A program made the translations under genes and the position numbers. Below the pieces are notes generated by a model, which was not told where the DNA came from, did no database searches, and saw only the letters and a list, made by a program, of their open reading frames with translations. Shown piece after piece: positions 36,692 to 44,066 of a DNA stretch of 59,283 nt. How positions within the stretch are numbered: position 1 is the first letter of the stretch; every line of letters starts with the position of its first letter. The stretch spans positions 1-59,283 of the forward strand of contig CAISEB010000047.1 of NCBI GenBank assembly GCA_903884235.1, given 5' to 3'. The stretch comes from an uncultured Pseudomonadota bacterium. GTDB taxonomy: Bacteria; Pseudomonadota; Gammaproteobacteria; Steroidobacterales; Steroidobacteraceae.

Positions 36692-38368
36692 TCAGTGCGC
36701 GGCGGGCCTGCGGCTCGCCTCGCGCGCGGCGCGGAACTCACTGTCCGCATACCACTCGGGCCAGAGCCGCTCATCCGCGACGCGATGCCCGACCTCGAAC
36801 AGCAGTCGCAGGTCGTCGATTGATCCGGACACGTCCCAGGAAGCGGAGTACTCGTCGCTCGGCTTGTGGTAGCGATTGGCGACGTAGTCGTGCTGCCACT
36901 CCTCGACCCAGCCCGCCGGATGATCGATCGAATCGATGCCCGGCTTGATGTAGAGCGACGGCACGCCGACCTTCGACAGGTTGAAGTGGTCGGATCGGAA
37001 GAAGTATCCCTTCTCCGGCTGGCTGTCCGGGCGCAATACGCGATGCGTGCGTGCCGCCGCCTCCTTGAGGTAGTCCTCGAGCTGCGAGGCCCCGAAGCCC
37101 AGCACCTCCACGTCGCGCGTACGGCCGACCGGTGGCAGCGCGTCGATGTTGATCGCCGCGGCGGTCATCGCCAGCGGAAACACGGGATGCTGCGCGTAGT
37201 AGGCCGAGCCGAGCAGGCCCTGCTCCTCGGCGGTCACCGCGAGGAACACGACCGTGCGATCGGGCCGCTTGCCCGCGCGGAAGGCCTTCGCGATCTCGAG
37301 GATGCCGGCGACGCCGGTGGCGTTGTCGACCGCGCCGTTGTAGATGCCGTCGTTCTGGGGGCCGACGGCGAGTGACTTGCCGAAGTGGTCCCAATGCGCC
37401 ATGTAGACGACGTACTCCTCCGGGTGGCGGCTGCCGGGCAGCACGCCGACGACGTTCGCGGACGTGGCACGGCGCACGGCGTTGCGCACGGCGACGCTCG
37501 CGCTGACACCGAGCGGGACCGCGCGGAACCCCGGCTTGGTCGCGGCCTGCTCCATCTCGCCGAAGTCGAAGCCGGCGAGCGAGAAGATCCTGCGGGTCGT
37601 CTCCAGCGTCATCCAGCCCTCGATCGCGACGCGCCCGGCATGGCCGTCGGCCGAATCGGGCTCGAGCAGCGGCCCGGTGTTGCTGTTGCGCACGACGTCC
37701 CAGCCATAGGCCGCCGGTCCGGTCTGATGGACGAGGAGCGCCGCATCGGCGCCCTGGCGCATCGCTTCCTCGTACTTGTAGGTCCAGCGACCGTAGTAGG
37801 TCATCTTGCGACCCTTGAACAGCGACGCGTCGCGGTAGCCGGGGTCGTTGACGAGGATGACCGCCGTCTTGCCGTGCATGTCGATGCCAGCGTAGTCATT
37901 CCAGCCGAATTCCGGCGCATTGATGCCGTGGCCGACGAACACCATCGGGCTGTCGGCGACGGACACGGCCGGCTGTACGCGGCGAGTCCAGACGACCATG
38001 TCGTCCGCGTACGCGAACACCGCCCCACCGGCGGGCCCGCTCACCTTGAGCTCGGCCGTCGGCAACGCGGTGATCTCGACGAGCGGCACGTCCTGTCGGT
38101 AGCCGCCCGGGGCCGGCTTCAGGCCGATGCGCTGGAACTCGGCCTGCAGCCAGTCGAGCGTCTTCTGCTCGCCCGGCTGGCCCGGTTTGCGGCCTTCGAA
38201 GGCATCCGAGGCCAGGGTCGCGATCGAGGCCCGGTAGCCGGCCTCCGTGATCGCCGCGGCCGGATCGGGGGAGCCCGCCGCCAGCGCCCCGTCCGAGGGC
38301 AGCAGCAGGCACGCGGCCAGCATCGCAGTCGCGCGAATCGTGTCGTTCAAGTCGAATCCCCTGGCCAT
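36692..38368 (-). CDS. M28-family zinc aminopeptidase, exported
   Basis: A 558-residue peptidase with a signal peptide, a PA-domain insert (about 140-250) and the M28 catalytic domain (about 300-500). Two-zinc ligands and catalytic residues are visible: AHWDHFG (H325, D327), NGAVDNATG (D348), TAEEQG (E381, E382), NIDALPP (D409) and RSDHFN (H461). Such enzymes trim peptides from the N-terminus outside the cytoplasm. The ATG at 38368 is preferred; 38389 would add seven residues before the signal peptide. Confidence 0.92.
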   Translation of the reverse strand: MARGFDLNDTIRATAMLAACLLLPSDGALAAGSPDPAAAITEAGYRASIATLASDAFEGRKPGQPGEQKTLDWLQAEFQRIGLKPAPGGYRQDVPLVEITALPTAELKVSGPAGGAVFAYADDMVVWTRRVQPAVSVADSPMVFVGHGINAPEFGWNDYAGIDMHGKTAVILVNDPGYRDASLFKGRKMTYYGRWTYKYEEAMRQGADAALLVHQTGPAAYGWDVVRNSNTGPLLEPDSADGHAGRVAIEGWMTLETTRRIFSLAGFDFGEMEQAATKPGFRAVPLGVSASVAVRNAVRRATSANVVGVLPGSRHPEEYVVYMAHWDHFGKSLAVGPQNDGIYNGAVDNATGVAGILEIAKAFRAGKRPDRTVVFLAVTAEEQGLLGSAYYAQHPVFPLAMTAAAINIDALPPVGRTRDVEVLGFGASQLEDYLKEAAARTHRVLRPDSQPEKGYFFRSDHFNLSKVGVPSLYIKPGIDSIDHPAGWVEEWQHDYVANRYHKPSDEYSASWDVSGSIDDLRLLFEVGHRVADERLWPEWYADSEFRAAREASRRPAAH

Positions 38369-38485
38369 CTCGGGCGACGGTACGCGCACCGACTGGGTGG
38401 AGATTCTAGGCGCGATCAGTTTCGAAGCGAAATCGCGCCAGGCGGACCGCGGCGCGCGCCCCCGCGGTCGGCCTGGGGCGACGAC

Positions 38486-38644
38486 TCAGATCCGCCCGAG
38501 CAGCACGAGCACGATCAGGATCACCAGGATCACGCCGAGACCGCCGCTCGGCCCGTAGCCCCAATTCTGGCTGTGCGGCCACGTTGGGAAGACGCCGACG
38601 AGCAGCAGGATGACGACGATCAGCAGAATGGTACCGAGACTCAT
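38486..38644 (-). CDS. DUF3309 small hydrophobic protein
   Basis: A 52-residue protein: MSLGTILLIVVILLLVGVFP, then TWPHSQNWGYGPSGGLGV, then a second hydrophobic helix ending in LLGRI. This is the full pattern of DUF3309, a very small two-helix membrane family with no known function that is common in Proteobacteria. It stands alone between the M28 and PLA2-like genes. Confidence 0.88.
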   Translation of the reverse strand: MSLGTILLIVVILLLVGVFPTWPHSQNWGYGPSGGLGVILVILIVLVLLGRI

Positions 38645-38808
38645 GGCGATTCCTTCGAAGCTGTCGAATGCACGTTCTTCCAGCGCAAGCGTAGGAGCGC
38701 GGCGCGGCGTGCTCCGTGCGATGGCCCACCGAGCAGCGCCGAGCGCCACGGCCGGGCGAGCGCGCCGGGCGGTGCGACGCATCCGCTCCGCACGGTGTCC
38801 GGGGCCGG

Positions 38809-39384
38809 CTAGCGCCGCGGGGCCTGCGAACCGGAGGACCCTTCGCCGCCGCCCGGAACCTGGACCGACGTCGGGCGAGCGCGCAGCCACGGATACCCGT
38901 AGCCCCAGCGCCATGGGAACGGCAGCCAGCCACTGCCGCCGACGCGCACGGCCGCATAGACCACGCCCGCCACGAGCGGGCCGCGCCGCGCATCGACGCA
39001 GCGCCTGAGGCGCGCGTCGGCGACGACGCGCAGGCGCGCCGCGCCACCGCACCAGTACGCCGTGTCATGCTCGATGCAGCACTCGGTGATGCCGGCATCG
39101 GACGCGCCGGTGCAGCCATCCGTCGTGAACGGCACGGGCGGCAATTCCGCCGCGACCCGCCCCCCCGACAGGCAGCGCTGCACGGCCCGCGCGCCGAGCT
39201 CCGTCTCCGAATACGAGCGGCCATCGAGCAGATAGGGGGGCCGCAGCCGGCTGTGCACGGGGCTGCAGGCCACGACGGCCGGCCAGAGCATCGACACGCC
39301 GAGCACGAGCCGGTTTCGGACGAACGTCCCGTTGCTACCGCAGCGGGGCGTCGATGCAAGGCCGCGACACCGTTCGGCGGCCAT
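38809..39384 (-). CDS. Putative lipoprotein with phospholipase A2-like CCxxHD motif
   Basis: A 191-residue protein. Its core reads FTTDGCTGASDAGITECCIE then HDTAYWCGG. The CC-x-x-H-D-x-x-Y arrangement is the catalytic helix pattern of secreted phospholipase A2 (His-Asp dyad, Cys pair). An internal WPAVVAC (about residues 34-40) fits a lipobox, so it may be anchored in the outer membrane. The ATG at 39384 follows the PAP2 stop by 4 bases; a start nearer the lipobox is possible. Activity is not shown, and the usual calcium loop is not obvious. Confidence 0.7.
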   Translation of the reverse strand: MAAERCRGLASTPRCGSNGTFVRNRLVLGVSMLWPAVVACSPVHSRLRPPYLLDGRSYSETELGARAVQRCLSGGRVAAELPPVPFTTDGCTGASDAGITECCIEHDTAYWCGGAARLRVVADARLRRCVDARRGPLVAGVVYAAVRVGGSGWLPFPWRWGYGYPWLRARPTSVQVPGGGEGSSGSQAPRR

Positions 39385-39388
39385 GGGA

Positions 39389-39937
39389 TCAGAAGGAGCG
39401 CTGGAAGCGGATCCCCATCCAGTCCGGCCCGACGACGGGCGCGAGGTGCAGCGCGCCGAGCGGCGTCACGGTCAGGAACGAGACACCGTAGGCGAGACCG
39501 CCACCCGCGACCACGTCCCGCCAGTGATGCTTGTCCTCCCGCACCCGGATGTAGCTCACGCCCGACGCCACCAGGAATGCTGGCACGCCGTACTTCCAGC
39601 CGTAGCGCTCCTGCAGGAAAGCGGCCTGGGCGAACACGAAGCCCGCGTGGCCCGACGGGAAGCCGTATTGCGATCCGTCAGGGCGCCTGCCCCAGCTCGT
39701 GCTGTTGAAGGCCACGCGGACCGCGGTGTTGACGATCTCGTTGAATCCCACGGTCCGCGCCCACTCCTTCTCGCCCTCGGTGTCGTCCTTGAAATAGGCG
39801 ACGCCGAACGAGGCGAATGGCGAGAGCCCGGTGACGATGTCGCCCACCCGCAGCGTGGTCGAATCGGCCGCCAGCGCACCGATCGGCAGTGCAAGCAGCA
39901 GCCCACCCAACAGGATCCTGACTGACAATTTCTTCAT
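39389..39937 (-). CDS. PAP2-family phosphatase, exported
   Basis: A 182-residue phosphatase with a signal peptide (MKKLSVRILLGGLLLALPIG). The three PAP2 motifs are visible: WGRRPDG, YGFPSGHAGF and RVREDKHHWRDVVAGG, the last with the catalytic His and Asp. The lack of the usual six helices marks a short periplasmic or outer-membrane-associated type, which removes phosphate from lipids or other phosphoesters. It lies 71 bases after the DUF3943 gene and 4 bases before the PLA2-motif gene on the same strand. Confidence 0.88.
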   Translation of the reverse strand: MKKLSVRILLGGLLLALPIGALAADSTTLRVGDIVTGLSPFASFGVAYFKDDTEGEKEWARTVGFNEIVNTAVRVAFNSTSWGRRPDGSQYGFPSGHAGFVFAQAAFLQERYGWKYGVPAFLVASGVSYIRVREDKHHWRDVVAGGGLAYGVSFLTVTPLGALHLAPVVGPDWMGIRFQRSF

Positions 39938-40008
39938 GGACGGCTCGTTCTCGTGAAATCGCCAATGGACCTGCGCGCGCGGCTCCCGCCGGGAATGACG
40001 TTGACGGG

Positions 40009-41532
40009 CTACGGCCCGCCAGCCGACTTCGGCCGCCAGTCGACCGCGCCGAAGTGCGTCTGGCCCAGGTAGGTGTAGCCAATGCTCACCGTGCCGATCG
40101 TCTGGTGCGAGGTCGGAATGTTGTCGTACCGCCCATTGCGCCGCGATTCTGCGTAGCGCAACGTGATGCCGTGCAGGTTGAAGATCCGCGCGGTCAGGTA
40201 GATGTCGGCCCGGAAGATGTCCTCGGACCCGGTACTCTCGGTGGCCCCGAATCGACTGACGTAGTACTCGCGAGCCGTGCCGTCGATGGAGACCCGGTCA
40301 CCGAAGATCATCCGCAGCGCGAGGACGGCCTGCGGGGTCACGCCGTAGTGGTAGTCCCGCTGCCCGTCGCCTGCAGGCCCAGCCGTTGCGATGCCGGCTC
40401 CATGAATCACGCCGGCGCCGCCATATCCGAACCCGACCAGCCCGGTGCCCTGCAGCGCCACCGCCCGGGACAGCCACCACTGGCCGGTCGTGCCGAACGC
40501 GACGCCCGTGTTCGAGACACGGAACACCTGTGGCGCGACGTACGCATAGGTGCCGTAGAGCCCGAAGACGCCGCGATAGTTCGGCCCCAGCGTGTAGTCC
40601 GTCCCGAACAGCAGGCCCCGGCTGAAGACGGTTTCGAAGGCATTGCCCGTCGCCGCGACGAACTCGAAGTGGAAGTAGTCGAACGGCCTCAGGTACTCGT
40701 AGCCGGGCTTGCCGGGCAGGCCGTATGCCATCGTGAAGTCCGCGCTGGCCTGACGGCGCTGCAGCGACTAGCGCACGGCCAGGCCACCCGTCGCGGCACT
40801 CGCGTTGACGTCCGAATCGAAGTGCGTGTTCAGGCTGGCGCCGAGGTCAATCCGCGTGAACACCGCCGGCTCGTTGCTGCGAAAGACGCCGGCGAAGCGC
40901 TTCCCGAACGCAAGGCGGTTCAGCCCGGTGGCCGGCGAAATCGCCGCTGCCGCCCATTCGCGCCATCGCGCCGGCTCCGCCCCATCGCCGCTTTCGAGGA
41001 TGAGGCTGGCGATGCGGAACAGCGGCTCCCCGAGCAAGCTGCCACCGATGCCGCTCGCGACCTGGTCGTTGATCGAGGGCTTGGTGGTCTCGCCGGCCTC
41101 CTCCCAGAGCAGGCTCCCGGCCATCGTATAACCCAGCGACGGCCAGAAATCGACGCCGGCCGAACGCGCGAAGCCGTGGTACATCGCACCCTGGTACGGA
41201 TGCAGGAACTGGTTCGTGGCGAACGCATCGTTGTCGACGATCCACTTCCGATGCAGGTTCTCGCGCAGGTTCGAAACCGGGGACGCGTACACCTGGTCGT
41301 CGATCGCATAATGGTTGAAGCGATTGAGCACGAGCTCGAACCCGGCGATCTCAGCTGCGGGAATGGAGTAGCTGCGCCCCTCGCCCACGCCCCAGTGCAG
41401 CACCGGACGCGGATCGGCAGCGGCGAACGCGGTGGGCGCCTCCTTCTGGGCCGGCGTGTCGAGGGCCGGGTCTTCCGCCCATGCCGGCGTCGCGAACGAC
41501 GCGACGAGGACCCACCCTGACAGCAGGGTCAT
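40009..41532 (-). pseudogene. DUF3943 outer-membrane protein gene interrupted by an in-frame amber codon
   Basis: One reading frame runs from the ATG at 41532 to the stop at 40009, broken only by a TAG at 40770-40768. The first part (254 residues, signal peptide MTLLSGWVLVASFATPAWA) has the DUF3943 core: FATNQFLHPYQGAMYHGFAR, FWPSLGYTMAGSLLWEEAGE and PSINDQVASG. After the TAG the same frame continues without another stop through MAYGLPGKPG and about 240 residues of beta-barrel-like sequence. The intact family is one protein of about 500 residues. It is a nonsense mutation, a sequence error or, less likely, a read-through site. Confidence 0.8.
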
Positions 41533-41702
41533 CGCAGGGATCGTGGGTCGCGGTCGCGCCAAGTTCCATCCTCCGCGTCGCGCGCAGGAGGCGGCGACAG
41601 CACGTTGACCGCGACGTCCGTCGCCGCGGCGGACTCGGTCGGCGGAACTCAACGGCGAATCTGCATGGACGACCCCGGACCGCACCGCCCGGCCCGGCGT
41701 TC

Positions 41703-41906
41703 TCAGTGCGGACGATCCTCGTCAGAGTCCCCACGCCTGTCGCGGTGGTCGTCAGCGTGCGCATCGCCGCGACCGTCGTCGTGACGCTGCCCGGCGGAGT
41801 TGCGTCCCTCGTCGCGGCCATCCCGTCCACCGCGGAAGGCGCATCCCGCACTTCCCATCAGCCCGGCGACGAGCACACAGGTCATGATTCGATGAAAACG
41901 TGTCAT
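41703..41906 (-). CDS. Small Asp/His/Arg-rich putative lipoprotein
   Basis: A 67-residue product. MTRFHRIMTCVLVAGLMGSA is followed by GC, a possible lipidation Cys although the -3 residue (Ser) is not the usual Leu. The tail after it is almost entirely Asp, Arg, His and Gly. Such tails can bind metal, but low-complexity sequence in GC-rich DNA can also be chance. Function unknown. Confidence 0.45.
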   Translation of the reverse strand: MTRFHRIMTCVLVAGLMGSAGCAFRGGRDGRDEGRNSAGQRHDDGRGDAHADDHRDRRGDSDEDRPH

Positions 41907-42165
41907 GTTCAGGCTCCAGGAATGCGGGGGACCCGCGCGCAACGGCGCTGCTGCGCCGTCGACGGCCCCTCGACAGCTCACGACAGGTTGTTGTGAGCAA
42001 TTGATCAGTGCGCCTGCGCACTCACATCACGTGCACGGTGCGGATCCACCGGGCCTGCGTCGCGTGCGATCGCGATCCGGAACCCGCGCGGCCCGCGGGC
42101 CGGACCGGGAAGGAGGCTCTCGGCTGCACGTCGCTGGCGTGCCGCGCCGGGGCGAGGATCCCGGG

Positions 42166-42765
42166 TCACGCGCCGTGATGGTCGGCGCGCAGCTGGGCGA
42201 TGCGCGCGTCCAGGATCGGCGGCGCGCGTGGAATGGCGGACAGGCTCTGCGCCTGTGCTTCGAGCTTCGCGAGGATCGAGGCGAGCAATGCCGTGGAGAC
42301 GGGGTCGCTGCTGCCGATGCGTGCCGCCAGGCCCTCGTACGACCCGATCGCCGCCCTCGACGCGACGAGATTCTCGAAGATCATTTCATCGAGCGTCTCG
42401 CACTCCACGTATTCGCTGCAGCTCCGGTCGGCCAGGTTGCGCGGGTCGAGCTCCGGCTTTCCGCCCAGTTGCACGATCCGTCGCGCGATCTCGTCGGCAT
42501 GTGCCTGCTCGACGATCGCAAACGACAGGAATGCAGCGGCGACGGCCTCGGCGCCGGACCCGTACGCCATGAAGTGATGCCGTCGATAGCGCAGCATGCA
42601 GACGATCTGCGTCGCCAGCACGTCGTTCATCAGGTTCACGACCAACCTGCGGTCCGCGCCGCCGCGCGCGGCATCGGCGTCCTCGCCGACGCGCCGCTCC
42701 AGCCATGACCAGCGCAGCCCGACGGGGGCATGGTCGGAACGGGACGTGCCTCGAGCGTCGGTCAT
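42166..42765 (-). CDS. Ferritin-like (bacterioferritin-type) protein with degraded ferroxidase site
   Basis: A 199-residue four-helix protein clearly in the bacterioferritin group: VVNLMNDVLATQIVCMLRYR, FAIVEQAHADEIARRIVQLG, and CETLDEMIFENLVASRAAIG. Against E. coli Bfr, the six iron ligands read Q53 (for E18), E86 (E51), H89 (H54), S136 (E94), L168 (E127) and Q171 (H130), so only one His and one Glu remain. It is unlikely to oxidise iron in the usual way and may be a structural or regulatory subunit. The ligand mapping is by eye. Confidence 0.82.
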   Translation of the reverse strand: MTDARGTSRSDHAPVGLRWSWLERRVGEDADAARGGADRRLVVNLMNDVLATQIVCMLRYRRHHFMAYGSGAEAVAAAFLSFAIVEQAHADEIARRIVQLGGKPELDPRNLADRSCSEYVECETLDEMIFENLVASRAAIGSYEGLAARIGSSDPVSTALLASILAKLEAQAQSLSAIPRAPPILDARIAQLRADHHGA

Positions 42766-42842
42766 GCTACAGCGGCCTCTCCCGCATTCTGGTCATGGCA
42801 GCGAAGCCGCGCGCGAACCGCCGGCCGTGGCGCCGTGCCGGG

Positions 42843-43244
42843 CTAGGGCTTCGGGTCGGAGTCCGCGCGCACGATGTTGGCGCGCGCCTTCGCGAGTTCC
42901 AGCTCGGCGTCCGCATGCTTCTTGCAGAGCCGCTTCTCGTCGCCAGCGAGTGCACCGCAACGCTCGACGGCGACCTTGTACGCAGCTTCCGCCTCGGCAA
43001 CCGAGATGTTCTGGCGTGCCGCGGCGTCCTCGTGCGCGACCGCGGTTTCAGTCTTGTTGAGGTCCTGCTGCGCGCCCGCCATCGCGTCCGCGGCCTGCGC
43101 CTTCGTCGCTGCGATGTCCCTGGCGCCAGCCGCCTCGGCAGTCGCGACGTCGGTGCGGTTCTCGGCCGGGGTCTGCTTGCCGCAGCTCGCAAGGCCGATC
43201 GTCGCCGCCAAGAGCGCGACGGTCAGGAGATTCGGGTTCTTCAT
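42843..43244 (-). CDS. Small lipoprotein, helical, unknown function
   Basis: A 133-residue protein with signal peptide MKNPNLLTVALLAATIGLAS and lipobox LASC. The mature part is Ala/Glu/Lys-rich and mostly predicted helix or coiled coil (EAAGARDIAATKAQAADAMA and similar), with a Cys pair late in the chain (ERCGALAG, RLCKKHAD) that could form a disulfide. It resembles small envelope lipoproteins of unknown role. The ATG at 43244 starts the signal peptide. Confidence 0.78.
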   Translation of the reverse strand: MKNPNLLTVALLAATIGLASCGKQTPAENRTDVATAEAAGARDIAATKAQAADAMAGAQQDLNKTETAVAHEDAAARQNISVAEAEAAYKVAVERCGALAGDEKRLCKKHADAELELAKARANIVRADSDPKP

Positions 43245-43649
43245 CGGGGTAGTCCTCGTATTGCCTTCGCGCGGCTTCCGGCGGTCCATCGCGCCGGGGT
43301 CGGCGCGCGACCACGGAGCCGCCCTTGGAATATCGCCAGTCGTGACGGATCGATCTGTGCACAAGAACACCTAGCGCCGAATTCCGGCCTGAGTCGACGG
43401 GCGGCGCCAAGGCACGGGGCGCCGGCGCACGGGCGCTTGCGCGTCCGGCGCATCGCGGCCACGCAGAAGGGTCGGATCTGGGCCGAGGGCCGTGCGCGCC
43501 GATGGCTGCCGCGTGGCGCGGGAGGTGCCCGAAAGGAGCGGGTTCGCCGCAGCGCCACCGCTACGCGACCGACGCGCCCATGGCGCGTGGGCGAGGCCGG
43601 GCTGCGGCCCCGCGACCGCCCCGCGCGGACGCGCCGGGGCCCGCGCCCG
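43245..43649. other. Intergenic region without a recognised gene
   Basis: A 405-base gap between two minus-strand genes. Open frames exist on both strands, but they are Arg/Pro/Ala-rich without start signals or domain likeness, as expected by chance in such GC-rich DNA. It probably holds the promoter of the small lipoprotein gene. I see no strong repeat or terminator. Confidence 0.5.
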
Positions 43650-43946
43650 TCATTTGGGCCAGTAGTGCGCCGCCAGCACGGCGACCGTGAGCCAGGTCGC
43701 ACCCTGGGCGTACCAGCGCCACGGGGTGGTCCTGAGCACGCCCAGGAAGGCGGTGGAGGACACGAACGCGAGGGCCAGGAAGAGCAGGAAACTCGTCAAA
43801 AGAGCCCCGTATTCACGCGTGAGCGTCGGGTACTCCCGTCCCATCAGCAGGAAGACGACCAGAACCATCGCCAAACCGATGGAAATCGTCACCGCGGACC
43901 CCATAATGATGCCGGTCAGGACCGCGAGTGGGCTCACCGGAGCCAC
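43650..43946 (-). CDS. Small membrane protein, about three helices, unknown function
   Basis: A 98-residue protein of three hydrophobic segments: LTGIIMGSAVTISIGLAMVL, GALLTSFLLFLALAFVSSTA and YAQGATWLTVAVLAAHYW. The first codon of the frame is GTG at 43946. It is divergent from prc with 120 bases between starts. No family is recognised. Confidence 0.65.
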   Translation of the reverse strand: MAPVSPLAVLTGIIMGSAVTISIGLAMVLVVFLLMGREYPTLTREYGALLTSFLLFLALAFVSSTAFLGVLRTTPWRWYAQGATWLTVAVLAAHYWPK

Positions 43947-44066
43947 CCCCCCGTCCGCACCTTGATCCCCGCTCCACCGGACACTACGCTCGAATCCATG
44001 AAATACCTCGAAATCGGGACGCGCGACGCGCCCGCGGCGCCCCGGCGGCCGCTAGTCTAACCCCCC

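Noticed and set aside
40768-40770. TAG read as pyrrolysine in the DUF3943 gene
   Set aside because: No pyl genes are visible and the family has no known need for pyrrolysine; a mutation or base error is far more likely.
43241-43702. Open frame in the gap upstream of the small lipoprotein
   Set aside because: Arg/Pro-rich with no start signal or domain, and it overlaps the start of the three-helix membrane protein frame and the end of the lipoprotein region.
43998-44060. 20-codon open frame ending 6 bases before the prc start (possible leader peptide)
   Set aside because: No ribosome-binding sequence, no regulatory codon run and no alternative hairpins; chance is enough.
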